Shown here: piece by piece, positions 8,437 to 17,586 of the stretch
How the letters are laid out: the number at the start of each line of letters is the position of its first letter
Position numbering within the stretch: position 1 is the stretch's first letter
Source: a virus
Length of the DNA: 44,573 nucleotides
Reading direction: 5' to 3' (one strand)
Virus record (IMG/VR): IMGVR_UViG_3300047472_000097
Coordinates: 1 to 44,573 of that record
Made by a program: the position numbers and the translations under genes
Notes under the pieces: generated by a model
The model's database searches: none
Seen by the model: the letters and a program-made list of their open reading frames with translations, nothing else
Told to the model about the DNA's origin: nothing

Positions 8437-11400
8437 ATGGTAGTCGAATCGTTTGTGGAGAAACGTAAAAGAGAATTGCGCGAAAAAAACGGAGGGGGCA
8501 CAGAGAGTGCCTCCTCTTTTATTGAACGCAGAAAGAAAGAACTTCGCGGAGAAGTGAAAACACCTGAACAGCAGCAGAAATCCAGTGTCACAAGTCAAGT
8601 GTTAAAAGACACTTTGTCCGGCGTGATGAAACAGCAACCAGTTCCGCAGAAAGAGCCATACGCTGTAGACTTTAAAGCTGAACAGGCGAAGAACAAGACC
8701 GCAGAAGTTGTACCGTCCATCCGTCTGACACCAAAAGAAACGCCTACACTACAGGACAATATTCCAGCACCTCAATTGCTTCAAACTAGCCAGGGAATAC
8801 AGTCCACACTCAAAGACAAAGTTCCAGCAGCAAACCTTGTGCAGCAGACAGGGCGCGGCCCGGCCAATGCTTCGGATATCCCGGGTATCTCGCAATACGA
8901 GATCAATAAGAAGGAAATCGCAGACGACAACGCGCCGGACGCAGTCAAAGCGTATGCCAACATCATGAACTACATCACACAAGGTAATCCCGCGGGGGTT
9001 GCAGTATCCCGGTCATTCGCTGGTAACTCTGGAGCAACCCGCAGAGACTCCACAGGTAACGCAGTAGTTGACAAGGTGACTGACGTAGTCAATGACTTCG
9101 TAACACCGTTTATCACACCTACAGGCGCTCCAGTTGGTCAAGGTATCATCGGTTCAACGTATGATGCAACTGGCAGAGCATTAAGCGGAAAAGCAGGACA
9201 GTCTATCTTAAACGCTGCCGGAAAGGTTATCCCGGGATCTCCGAACGTAGTTAAGACCGCAGCTACAGAGGCGCTTGCTGGCGGTATGCAGGGCGTAGGC
9301 TTCGGACTGCAACAAGGACAAGACAGCGGTAACGAAATCGCCCGTAACGCTCTCCTAGGCACCGCAGCAGGTGGCGTGCTGGGTGGAGTTGGTGCGGCAG
9401 TAGGCGAAGGACTAACATCCGCACTCAGCAAGATCATGAAGCGATCCGGCCGGGCAGATGATGAAGTCGCGGCAACGCTGGAGGAAGTGTTCACACCGAA
9501 AGCAGAAGTTGTACCACAAAGCGAAATCAAGACGAATCTGCCGGAAACAAACCCTTTGGCTCTCCCACAATCCCCTGACCTTTTGGCACTACCTCCAGGG
9601 CGTAGCACATCGACTTCAGCACGGATTGAGCAACGTCAGAACGTGTACCGTCAAAAGTTTGAGAACCTCATTGCAGAATATAATAAGATGCCAAATCATA
9701 CGCCAGGTCGAGAAGATATGGAGTTAGAGAGCCTTTGGTCACAAATGGCTGACCGTACCGATCCAAGTCTCAACGAACTGATTGATCTGGCTTATCCGAA
9801 ACGTGCCGCCGTTCCACAGAAAGGAATGATAGGTGCAGCCCGGGCCAATCAAGAAATGCGCGAAGTCGCTGGCGTAGGAAACCCGGTTAAAAGCTCAGCG
9901 CCGCAGGTGTTCGCGGATGCTGCCCAGCCTAAACAGGTGATCGCAAAGGTCGGAACCACCGGAACCTCGAAAGAGGGGTCAATGCGCAGCAGCGCCTTGA
10001 CTCGTGAACAGGAAATCATGAACAAGGTCAATGCAAAGCAGCCTCTGACACAAGCAGACATTGAGTTTGCGCAAAGTGCGGAGTTTGATAAAAATAAGTT
10101 ATTCCCGGAGGCTACTCCCGAGAAGTCAAGCTATGTTAAACCAGTAAAATCAGCGGTTGAGCCTATTAAGACGAAGGTCGAAACAGCACCAGAGGTTAAA
10201 GCAAAGGTGAAAGCAGAGCCTGCGGCAAATAAAACGATCGTCACAGAAGTGAAGAAAGTATCCAAACTCTCTTCGGCTCCCGAAAAGAAAACGCCGGGTA
10301 TCCGGGCCAACTTTAAAACAATGACCGACAGCAAGGCGATTTCCTCCACGCTTAAAGGTAAAATTGCTAAGCTGGATCAAACATATCAAGCATCCAAGAA
10401 TGCTGATGTACTGGCGAATTCAAACGAAGCATTGAAAGACTTGGCAAAAGTAGAATCTGATTTCCTTAAGTCTGGTTCATCCGGTGCACAGCACATCAGC
10501 AACGGATACAGAGCCATGCAGGAGCTTGATAAAGCAGGCGAAAACGCCCGCGCCTTGGCTATAGCCGACAAACTTGCTAAAGACCTCACAGAAGCCGGAC
10601 AGACGGTTCAGGCTGCATCCTTGATCTCTCGGTTATCGCCAGAAGGCCAGCTGCTTAACCTCATCCGTACTGCCGAGAAGAACGGTAAAGTGGTTGATGT
10701 TGCGGATAGCGTGAAATTTAAGAACCTTGCTGAAAAAGTTCGAGAAACCGCCGGCGCCGGGAAAGAAGAAAATGCGATTGCGGACATTCTGAATCGATTG
10801 GAGCAAGGTGGAGCGAATGCGGACGACATCAAAGCGCTGGGGGATTACCTGAAGTCTGCAGAAAGCAAAATCAACGCCAAACCTGCGGATAAAGTCACGA
10901 ACAAAGTATCCAAAGAATTGCAAGATGTTCGTACCCGGGACAAAGTCGTTTCCTTTTTGGAATCACAAGAAGCCGCAGCGCTTGCCCGTATCAACAAACG
11001 CAAGGGACGTTTAAACTCCCTGCCAGTAGACGAGTGGATTGACTACTCTATTGTCATTGCTGCAAAGGTAGGCAAGGGGATTATAAAGGCTGAAACCTAT
11101 GCCGAGGACCTTGTGAAGCTATTTGGAGAGGAAATCAGACCTGTAGCTCGTCAAGTGTTCGAGAAGGCGCAGGAAATTGCAAATTCTGTATCAAAAAGCG
11201 CCGCCTCTGGTGACTTAGCCAAAGCAAATGCAGCATTCCGCAAAGTGTCAGGCCAAGCAGACGCTGAGAAAGCGATTGTAAAAGAAACAGCTGCTCATGT
11301 GCGTCAGTTAATTGAAGATGCTAAGAATGGGAAGTTGACTCAGGATGGAGTGCAAAAACTTCGAGATTATTCAGATGAAATTGCAGAGATGTTGGCAGAA

Positions 11401-13635
11401 AAGAAGCCGACTTTGTTACAAACAGAAGAGCAAAAGTATCTTCAAAAGGTTAAACAACTTGCAAAAAAAATAGCAGATGTTGAAGAATCAAAGACACCTA
11501 CAACCCAAGACAATCGAGAGATATCCAACCTGCTGCGGCAAGTTTCCAAGCTGACAGATGAACCACTAGAAAAACTGAAGCCGGATCCAAAACTGAACCA
11601 AGCACTCAGCGACATTGCTCACGATGTTATGGAAAAGACTCGTCCTACCCCTAAGCCTACTACGCTGCAAGAAAAGATAGTTGAAAAGTATATCAAGGCT
11701 AATCCAGAAGTTACGCCAAAGGATATTGAATCACTGCGTAAACTGTCCAAGAGCCTGACAGATCTGCAAGGATTGGAACGTACCAAGGCAGACATGGCGA
11801 TGCAGAAGATCCTAAACAGCTACGAGAAATCATCAATCATGGACAAGATCAACGCTATCCGGTATATCGCCATGCTGTTTAACTCCGGGACTCAGGCCAT
11901 CAATTCGATATCCGGCCCGGCCATGGCAACCACGGCACGAGTGGCGGATATGTTCGGCGTGATGATCGATTCTACACTATCCACCATCATGAAGACACCA
12001 AGGACCACCACTCTGTATGGCGCGAACCCGGTCAAATTCACTGCAGAGTATTTCAAAGCGCTGAAGACCGGTGCTAAAGCAGGTTGGGAAGGCGTGAACC
12101 CTGCGGGAATTCAAGGGTCAAACGAAATTCGGGGACTCACATACAAAGGAAAATATAACCCGTTAAGTTACCTTGAACGGTCCCTTGGTGCAGTGGCGAA
12201 AGGTGCCGACTATGCCACGTATTCCGCGATCTACAAGGGAGAAATGGAGAAGCAAGGCTTCCTGGATGCACTGGAAAGCGGCATCAAGCGCAGCAACAAA
12301 GACGCAATCAAGCAGCATATCCGTAAGTTTGTAAACGATCCGCCTGAAGCAGCACTGGAACAGGCTGACCGGATCGCCAAGAACTCCACTTTCCAGCGTA
12401 ATGACACACTGGGTGGAGAAACGGCAAACTGGTTAAATAGTGGATCCGGTAAGGTGCAAAAGGTTGTTAGTCCGGTAGTAAGAACAGTATTCCCATTCGT
12501 TCGTACACCGATCAATATCGCCTCTACAGCGGTCACTATGACACCGGGAGGGATTATCAAGGGATTGATTCAGCTGTCCTCTAAATCCAATGCTACGCAG
12601 CGTGAAGCGATTCGTACTCTATCGCTTGGCCTGACCGGTACCGGATTATCGGCCATTGGGTATTACCTGAATCAACTTGGCATCATCACCGGATCAAATG
12701 ACAGCGGAGATAAGAACGTTGACAACATCCGGGAGCAGGTAGGTAAAGGTAAATATCGTTTCAACACATCGGCCTTGCAACGCTATGTAGGCGCTCTGTT
12801 AGACGGTAAAGGCGCTGACGCAGCAGAGAAAGCGGCCAAGTATCAAGAAGGCGATAAACAGTTTGACTACAACAAGCTCCAGCCGCTGGCCTTTCCGTTA
12901 GCCATTGGTGCAGAAGCAAGCACATTGAAAGGCAAGCCGAATCAAATTACAGGCACCGTTTCAGGAGCAGCAGGTTCTCTATTCGGAATGTCCACCCTAA
13001 GAGGTGTACAAGATGTGTTTCAGCCGCAGTTTGGAGGTACACAAGGGGAGAAGGCGACAGGCGTATTAAACCGTCTTGGAGAGTCGTTCCTGAAGTCCTT
13101 CAGCCCTTCGATGCTGGCGCAGGAAGCCCGTAGACAAGACCCAATTATGCGGAAGACAGCGTATAATGACGGAATTGTGAAGGATGTAACAGAATACTAC
13201 AAGTCACGTACACCGGGACTATCTCAGTCGCTGCCAGCAAATAAAACCACACTTGGTCAAAACAAGCTTAACGCGCCCGGCATTAAAGGTCAGTACCTGA
13301 ATCAGTACAAGTCCGAAGTTGCCCGGTACACTCAGGCCGGTCAGTTTATCGTGGATCTGATGGAACGCACTGGTGATACTTCAATTGCACCATCAGCACC
13401 GGCTAAAAAAGTTCGCGGAAAGAACGAAAATGACGAATCTGTGACAATTTCAATCCCTCCAAAACGGTATGAAAAGCTGCAAGAGGACATTGGTAACGAG
13501 ATCATCAACCGCGTGATGGAGATTGAGGGCGGAACGGATGAGGAATTGATCACGCAACTAGAGGAAATTTACAGCGAAGTCCGCAAGGAGTACATGGACG
13601 AGGTAAAAGAAGAGTTAGGATTGCAGGTGAACTGA
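8437..13635 (+). CDS. Giant putative ejection or internal virion protein (1732 aa)
   Basis: The ATG at 8437 follows GAGGAGG; an earlier GTG at 8422 overlaps that site and is less likely. Residues 1-30 are charged, then a long low-complexity part. Around residue 290-320 there is a glycine-zipper stretch (GTAAGGVLGGVGAAVGEG) that could enter membranes. The middle (about 550-1100) is Lys/Glu/Ala-rich helical or coiled coil. Residues near 1130-1430 are more hydrophobic and globular and include a possible membrane segment (GLTGTGLSAIGYYL). Size, composition and place beside the muralytic virion protein suggest a DNA ejection channel or core protein. No enzymatic motif was found. Confidence 0.65.
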   Translation: MVVESFVEKRKRELREKNGGGTESASSFIERRKKELRGEVKTPEQQQKSSVTSQVLKDTLSGVMKQQPVPQKEPYAVDFKAEQAKNKTAEVVPSIRLTPKETPTLQDNIPAPQLLQTSQGIQSTLKDKVPAANLVQQTGRGPANASDIPGISQYEINKKEIADDNAPDAVKAYANIMNYITQGNPAGVAVSRSFAGNSGATRRDSTGNAVVDKVTDVVNDFVTPFITPTGAPVGQGIIGSTYDATGRALSGKAGQSILNAAGKVIPGSPNVVKTAATEALAGGMQGVGFGLQQGQDSGNEIARNALLGTAAGGVLGGVGAAVGEGLTSALSKIMKRSGRADDEVAATLEEVFTPKAEVVPQSEIKTNLPETNPLALPQSPDLLALPPGRSTSTSARIEQRQNVYRQKFENLIAEYNKMPNHTPGREDMELESLWSQMADRTDPSLNELIDLAYPKRAAVPQKGMIGAARANQEMREVAGVGNPVKSSAPQVFADAAQPKQVIAKVGTTGTSKEGSMRSSALTREQEIMNKVNAKQPLTQADIEFAQSAEFDKNKLFPEATPEKSSYVKPVKSAVEPIKTKVETAPEVKAKVKAEPAANKTIVTEVKKVSKLSSAPEKKTPGIRANFKTMTDSKAISSTLKGKIAKLDQTYQASKNADVLANSNEALKDLAKVESDFLKSGSSGAQHISNGYRAMQELDKAGENARALAIADKLAKDLTEAGQTVQAASLISRLSPEGQLLNLIRTAEKNGKVVDVADSVKFKNLAEKVRETAGAGKEENAIADILNRLEQGGANADDIKALGDYLKSAESKINAKPADKVTNKVSKELQDVRTRDKVVSFLESQEAAALARINKRKGRLNSLPVDEWIDYSIVIAAKVGKGIIKAETYAEDLVKLFGEEIRPVARQVFEKAQEIANSVSKSAASGDLAKANAAFRKVSGQADAEKAIVKETAAHVRQLIEDAKNGKLTQDGVQKLRDYSDEIAEMLAEKKPTLLQTEEQKYLQKVKQLAKKIADVEESKTPTTQDNREISNLLRQVSKLTDEPLEKLKPDPKLNQALSDIAHDVMEKTRPTPKPTTLQEKIVEKYIKANPEVTPKDIESLRKLSKSLTDLQGLERTKADMAMQKILNSYEKSSIMDKINAIRYIAMLFNSGTQAINSISGPAMATTARVADMFGVMIDSTLSTIMKTPRTTTLYGANPVKFTAEYFKALKTGAKAGWEGVNPAGIQGSNEIRGLTYKGKYNPLSYLERSLGAVAKGADYATYSAIYKGEMEKQGFLDALESGIKRSNKDAIKQHIRKFVNDPPEAALEQADRIAKNSTFQRNDTLGGETANWLNSGSGKVQKVVSPVVRTVFPFVRTPINIASTAVTMTPGGIIKGLIQLSSKSNATQREAIRTLSLGLTGTGLSAIGYYLNQLGIITGSNDSGDKNVDNIREQVGKGKYRFNTSALQRYVGALLDGKGADAAEKAAKYQEGDKQFDYNKLQPLAFPLAIGAEASTLKGKPNQITGTVSGAAGSLFGMSTLRGVQDVFQPQFGGTQGEKATGVLNRLGESFLKSFSPSMLAQEARRQDPIMRKTAYNDGIVKDVTEYYKSRTPGLSQSLPANKTTLGQNKLNAPGIKGQYLNQYKSEVARYTQAGQFIVDLMERTGDTSIAPSAPAKKVRGKNENDESVTISIPPKRYEKLQEDIGNEIINRVMEIEGGTDEELITQLEEIYSEVRKEYMDEVKEELGLQVN

Positions 13636-13796
13636 TGGAAAACCTCATTCAATTTGACGAATCCGAGTACCTACAAATTGACTTCACAGATAAATCACTT
13701 CAACTAATAGCATCCTTGAACGGGGATGAAGTAGCGAACAATCTATATGCCCCGGCGGTGATGATTAATGTGGAGTGTCTTCGAGACGCTGTATGA
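13635..13796 (+). CDS. Small acidic hypothetical protein (53 aa)
   Basis: The ATG overlaps the stop of the giant gene (TGATG), which points to translational coupling. The 53-residue product starts MENLIQFDESEYLQID and is acidic. It overlaps the start of the next gene by 29 bp. No family is recognised. Confidence 0.6.
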   Translation: MENLIQFDESEYLQIDFTDKSLQLIASLNGDEVANNLYAPAVMINVECLRDAV

Positions 13797-14973
13797 TCTG
13801 TGCTATTTTATCTTCAAAAATATAGACAGCATCAAATGGGAGGCCCTTATAGGGTACTCCCTTTATTTATTCGGCAAGCGTTCCGGGATGAAGATGTTCC
13901 GCAGGTTCATGGTGACGCACTTCAAACATTTGGAGGATGAGGATACACAATGGCGAAACTGGGTTTCAAAACAACTCGTGAGGGTAGGCGGGGAGCCATT
14001 TCTACCCCAAAGAGAGTACCGTGGTGCTGGGCGTTCAAGGAAGTTGCCAGCGAAGAACTTCGATTCATCTTCAACGAAATTACAGGGGGCAATCGCCCCG
14101 GAAAGGCGGTACCCGATGAAGACAGTCATACTTGATGCGGGACATGGAAAAAAAGACTCCGGCGCAGTAGGCGCAACCAAGAAGCTTGAGAAGGACTTCG
14201 ACCTATCCATGGTGCTGAAGGTCAATGAGTTGCTGAAAAAGAACCCGGAGATTAATGTAATCCTCACGCGCTCTACAGACGTATTCGTGGAGCTTGTAGA
14301 CCGCGCCAAGATCGCCAACAAGGCAGCGGCAGATGTGTTCCTATCTATCCATGCCAATGCCGGGGAACCACCTGCTAAAGGCTCTGAGACGCTGTACACG
14401 AAGGACATGGACAAACCATTTGCGGATGTCATCCATAAATATCTAATGTCTGTGACCGGACTGACCGACCGCAAATGCCGGTTTAAAAACCTGTCCGTCT
14501 GCCGGAACACGACTATGCCGGCCTGCCTGATTGAACCGGGATTCTTAACCAATCCAGCAGAGGAAGAATTACTCTTTAATGAAGAGTTTCAAAACAAGCT
14601 TGCTGTAGCGATGGCTCAAGGGATCTGCGAATACCTGGGCGTGAAGTACGGAGTGCGGTCCACTCCGGCCGGAACGTATCCGGCAGATGTGCTGCTTAAC
14701 GATGTGCCATATGAGGGCTTGCTGATCGAAGGTAAGAGCTGGGTGCCTGCTAAGCTGATCCTGAACGCCCTGGGCGCTCGCTGGTCCTACGCGCTGCGGA
14801 GTATCTATGTGGGAGACACCAAAGTCGAGACAAAAATCTACGATGGCACCAGCTACATTAAAGGCACGGACCTTCGTGACCTTGGCGTGGTTCGCGGCGT
14901 GTTCCTGGACCCCGATGCAATCAACACCAAACGAGTGTTAATTTATCCAAAGGAGAGTGTGACAAATGAATGA
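13768..14973 (+). CDS. N-acetylmuramoyl-L-alanine amidase (endolysin)
   Basis: The catalytic part starts near MKTVILDAGHG and has the Amidase_3 pattern: a His in DAGHG, a Glu in KLEKDFD, a His in SIHAN and a Glu in LIEPGF, the usual zinc and catalytic residues. It would cut the amide between muramic acid and the stem peptide at lysis. The C-terminal 100 residues resemble a copper-amine-oxidase-like stalk domain (LLIEGKSWVPAKLILNALGA). The frame opens at 13768 with an extra N-terminal part of about 116 residues containing a hydrophobic stretch. Alternatively, translation may start at ATG 14116 (GGAAAGG upstream), giving a normal-sized enzyme. Confidence 0.85.
   Translation: MWSVFETLYDLCYFIFKNIDSIKWEALIGYSLYLFGKRSGMKMFRRFMVTHFKHLEDEDTQWRNWVSKQLVRVGGEPFLPQREYRGAGRSRKLPAKNFDSSSTKLQGAIAPERRYPMKTVILDAGHGKKDSGAVGATKKLEKDFDLSMVLKVNELLKKNPEINVILTRSTDVFVELVDRAKIANKAAADVFLSIHANAGEPPAKGSETLYTKDMDKPFADVIHKYLMSVTGLTDRKCRFKNLSVCRNTTMPACLIEPGFLTNPAEEELLFNEEFQNKLAVAMAQGICEYLGVKYGVRSTPAGTYPADVLLNDVPYEGLLIEGKSWVPAKLILNALGARWSYALRSIYVGDTKVETKIYDGTSYIKGTDLRDLGVVRGVFLDPDAINTKRVLIYPKESVTNE
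13950..14135 (+). CDS. Possible overlapping small gene (61 aa)
   Basis: An ATG at 13950 follows GGAGGATGAGGA at near-ideal spacing and opens a 61-residue frame that ends at 14135, just past the internal amidase start at 14116. Its codon choice looks at least as natural as the amidase frame over the same bases. Either this small protein and a short amidase are the true genes, or both frames are used. The product is basic and of unknown function. Confidence 0.4.
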   Translation: MAKLGFKTTREGRRGAISTPKRVPWCWAFKEVASEELRFIFNEITGGNRPGKAVPDEDSHT

Positions 14974-15235
14974 TCTGCTTGCTCAAGTTATGGCCTTTGC
15001 CTCTGTCATGTCTGGAGTAGTGGTTGTGTTACTCAATCTTGTAAAAGCAACAATCACTCTCCCAAAGAATCTTATTCCTATTATCGGGCTTGTTATAGGT
15101 TTGTTAGCAGGTGCCTTAGCTTTCAGCTTTACTGACCTAACATTAGCACCGCGATTGTGGGCCGGAGCATTCGCCGGGCTATCAGCAACCGGACTTTTCG
15201 AGCTTATCAAAAACAATCCAGGAACAACGAAGTGA
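14966..15235 (+). CDS. Holin-like membrane protein
   Basis: This 89-residue protein has at least two membrane segments (around residues 5-30 and 38-58) and possibly a third weak one, with a short charged C-terminus. It lies directly after the amidase and overlaps it by 8 bp, the usual place of a holin that lets the endolysin reach the wall. The ATG is preceded by AAGGAGAG. Its stop overlaps the GTG of the protease gene. The family cannot be fixed by eye, but a small hydrophobic protein in a lysis block is well supported. Confidence 0.75.
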   Translation: MNDLLAQVMAFASVMSGVVVVLLNLVKATITLPKNLIPIIGLVIGLLAGALAFSFTDLTLAPRLWAGAFAGLSATGLFELIKNNPGTTK

Positions 15236-15891
15236 TCAAGCGCATATGCATTATGCTGCTGGTCACTTTTTTTATGCCTGTTTCCGCCGGCGCATATCCA
15301 TATAACCAGCAGCATACCTTTCAGGCGCAACTTGAATCTGCCCGGGCTAAGACAGCCATCGTCACGGCGTACTATACCTCATACTTCGAGGGTACGCGTA
15401 TCCAAGGCACTGGTACCGGTACACTGATCGGTGATGGGCTGCTGCTGACCAATGCACACGTAATCGGCAGTAACACAGGTACGCTGCACATTGATGTGAC
15501 CACCTACGACAAAGTGGTCCATGAAGGAACGTTGCTGCGCATTGACCGGTCCGTGGATCTGGCGCTCATACGCATTGACAGTACCGCAGAGGGCTTTACA
15601 TTGTCGGACACACAAATATACCCCGGGCTGCCCATTATGACTGTGGGACATCCGCAGGGGCTTGCACACTGGAGCTTTTCGGAAGGTGTTGTTGTAGACA
15701 TTGCTCGCCCCTGTATCATGACCTCCGGGGAGCGCTGGACCGCCATCATGACGGATGCACAAGCCATTCAAGGCAACTCCGGTGGACCACTTATAAATGA
15801 CCGCGGGGAAATAGTGGGGATTATGCGGGGAGCAGCAGATGGGTATTCGTTTGCAATTCCAATCGCTGAAGTGAAAGAGTTTCTGCAGTAG
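15232..15891 (+). CDS. Secreted trypsin-like serine protease
   Basis: The likely start is GTG 15232, overlapping the holin stop (GTGA). It gives 219 residues beginning with a signal peptide (MIKRICIMLLVTFFMPVSAGA). The mature part has the full trypsin-fold triad: His76 in TNAHV, Asp109 in RSVDLALIRI and Ser183 in GNSGGP, and looks like the protease domain of HtrA/DegP-type (S1C) enzymes without a PDZ domain. It should act outside the membrane. Its place as the last gene of the lysis block, before a terminator, is unusual. It could attack surface proteins during lysis or act in the lysogen. Confidence 0.85.
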   Translation: MIKRICIMLLVTFFMPVSAGAYPYNQQHTFQAQLESARAKTAIVTAYYTSYFEGTRIQGTGTGTLIGDGLLLTNAHVIGSNTGTLHIDVTTYDKVVHEGTLLRIDRSVDLALIRIDSTAEGFTLSDTQIYPGLPIMTVGHPQGLAHWSFSEGVVVDIARPCIMTSGERWTAIMTDAQAIQGNSGGPLINDRGEIVGIMRGAADGYSFAIPIAEVKEFLQ

Positions 15892-15918
15892 GCCATCCTT
15901 AACCAGGTGGCCTTTTTT
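15890..15918 (+). terminator. Rho-independent terminator closing the lysis block
   Basis: AGGCCATC (15890-15897) pairs with GGTGGCCT (15906-15913) over 8 bp with one wobble pair, followed by a six-T run. It overlaps the stop codon of the protease gene and separates the late transcript from the convergent integrase. Confidence 0.85.
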
Positions 15919-16118
15919 CATGTAGTTATCCATATTGTGGACAATTATGTTACTCGGGTAACTTTTGGGTAACAAACTGTACATATAGTGGCATGCAGTA
16001 ACAATAAAATGTTACAATAGCATTCGTACTAAAAAACATTGAAATCAACGAAATAACCTACTGGGCATATACAGAAATAACTAAACCTAAATATATTACA
16101 AATTATGTAGTACACAAC
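15919..16118. other. Probable attP region with integrase arm sites
   Basis: This 200-bp AT-rich gene-free stretch lies at the 3' end of the integrase gene, the most common place for attP. It contains GGGTAACTTTTGGGTAAC at 15956-15973, which recurs with one change at 16173-16190 inside the integrase 3' end. Such paired direct repeats flanking a core fit arm-type integrase sites. The crossover core cannot be identified without the host junctions. Confidence 0.55.
15954..15975 (+). repeat. Direct repeat, left copy (candidate arm site)
   Basis: TCGGGTAAC-TTTTGGGTAACA occurs here; it contains two GGGTAAC units 11 bp apart. It matches the copy at 16171-16191 except for one base. Two binding units one helical turn apart suit a protein dimer or paired arm-binding domains. 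Confidence 0.6.
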
Positions 16119-17498
16119 CTAGGTATAATACAGCCTTGATATATCAACGATTTTACCGTCATTATTGGTTTCGGGTAACATTTGGGTAACATTTGCTTCG
16201 TTTTGGGTCGGTTTTTTTAATAATTCTCTGAATTTTACGACAGCCTCTTTCTTTTTCGACTTCGTAGTGTGCAGGTAAATTTTCTTCGTAATCTCATCAT
16301 CAGCATGTCCTAACATTTCCATGATCTGCTCCAGTCCAACTCCGGCTTCAGCCATTAAGGATGTAAAAGTGTGCCGCAAGGAATGGGTAGACAACTCCGT
16401 GTTAAGGTTTGCAATCTCAAGCAGCCGTTTCATTCGTCTATTCACATTATTCGGAATCAATGGATAGCCGATATACGGATTCGATTGTTTGGCAAATATA
16501 AACCCCTTATCGTGATGATTGGGATTCTTTTCTTTGATCTGCTTGTTCTTCTCAATTAACCACAGCAAAATATCTTCAATATCTGGATCCGTCTCATTGT
16601 CCCGGATGGATGACGTAGTCTTTGGCGTATCAATTTCATACGTTGCATAATTGTTATTGGGATTCGCTAGGTTCTTGATGATCTTTAGCCTATGCAGCGC
16701 AGGACGGAATACAGGCTCTTGTAAGGCGCACAACTCGCCAACCCTCATTCCCATGTATGACAAGGTCATGAACACCTCATAATCCAATTCAAGGCCGTGT
16801 AGTAATGCAGTGTCTAAAAAGGTAATGAGTTCATCTCTTTCTAAGTAGTCCGGTATGTCTTCCCACGCTTCAACATCTTCAACAGTTTGGTACTCTGCTG
16901 GTACATGTACCTTCGGAGCCGGATTTACATCAACTAATCCAATTTCAAGGCCAAACTTAAAAATCATGTTACAAGTTGCATGTACACCAACGAGCGTACT
17001 ATATGCAAGCGGCGGTTTTTCGTTCTCTTCATCCCCAGCCTTTAATTTTGATAATATTACTTGATACTCCAAGGCTGTGATATCACGAGCAACACGATTA
17101 CCCATACATTCGATTAATATACGTTTTTCATTAATTCTTTTACGCAACGTGTTTTTCTTCTTTTTCTTACCAGTCATAGCATAGTGCGCATACCATTGTT
17201 CTGCCAAGTCAACAAACAATGTGTTAGCACGTTCGTCCTCTTGCTTTTTTTCCTGTTCCCTACGAGCCACATCTTCTGGAAGTGTATCGGTCTTGAACTG
17301 TTCCATTAAGATAACTGCAGCTGCCTCGGCATCATCCTTAGTATCAAAACCGCCGCGCTTCTTCTGATTTCGGCTTCCGTCCGGCTTCTTCCCCAAATCC
17401 AACATAAACGCCCACTTTGCTCCACACTTACATTTCTTCTTCTGCAACCCCGGACACTTACAATGAGGCTTATAGTAATGACCTTTCACCTGGATCAC
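16119..17498 (-). CDS. int: Tyrosine recombinase integrase
   Basis: The 459-residue protein carries the tyrosine recombinase residues: about Arg252 in YMGMRVGEL, His372 and Arg375 in HSLRHT, His398 in MLGHA and Tyr408 in KIYLHT. It integrates the phage at attP/attB and, with an excision factor, excises it. The N-terminal arm-binding part includes a Cys cluster (C13, C15, C23, C25), a possible zinc knuckle, followed by an AP2-like beta segment. Residues 80-200 resemble a SAM-like core-binding domain. A tail of about 50 residues follows Tyr408. It reads opposite to the late genes. Confidence 0.95.
   Translation of the reverse strand: MIQVKGHYYKPHCKCPGLQKKKCKCGAKWAFMLDLGKKPDGSRNQKKRGGFDTKDDAEAAAVILMEQFKTDTLPEDVARREQEKKQEDERANTLFVDLAEQWYAHYAMTGKKKKKNTLRKRINEKRILIECMGNRVARDITALEYQVILSKLKAGDEENEKPPLAYSTLVGVHATCNMIFKFGLEIGLVDVNPAPKVHVPAEYQTVEDVEAWEDIPDYLERDELITFLDTALLHGLELDYEVFMTLSYMGMRVGELCALQEPVFRPALHRLKIIKNLANPNNNYATYEIDTPKTTSSIRDNETDPDIEDILLWLIEKNKQIKEKNPNHHDKGFIFAKQSNPYIGYPLIPNNVNRRMKRLLEIANLNTELSTHSLRHTFTSLMAEAGVGLEQIMEMLGHADDEITKKIYLHTTKSKKKEAVVKFRELLKKPTQNEANVTQMLPETNNDGKIVDISRLYYT
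16171..16191 (+). repeat. Direct repeat, right copy (inside integrase 3' end)
   Basis: TCGGGTAACATTTGGGTAACA lies in the integrase coding end, 217 bp from the left copy and in the same orientation. It encodes part of the C-terminal tail of the integrase, past the catalytic Tyr, where sequence is free to serve as a binding site. Confidence 0.6.
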
Positions 17499-17540
17499 TC
17501 CTTCAATCTCTCTATGTCTGTATTGTATGGTAGGGGTAAT

Positions 17541-17568
17541 AAAAAGACCATACCCGGATTGAGTATGG
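17541..17568 (-). terminator. Rho-independent terminator (minus strand)
   Basis: On the minus strand CCATAC and GTATGG (17563-17568 and 17548-17553) form a 6-bp stem with a 9-base loop, followed by a T5 run (17541-17545 read in reverse). It ends the transcript of the secreted stalk-domain protein before the integrase gene. Confidence 0.75.
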
Positions 17569-17586
17569 CCTAACGAAGATATCTAT

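Noticed and set aside
13863-14552. Long minus-strand open frame of 229 codons opposite the amidase
   Set aside because: It mirrors the well-supported amidase frame, has no ribosome binding site and no recognisable domain.
15379-15984. Minus-strand open frame of 201 codons opposite the protease
   Set aside because: It lies across the protease catalytic regions and its terminator; composition looks like antisense of a real gene.
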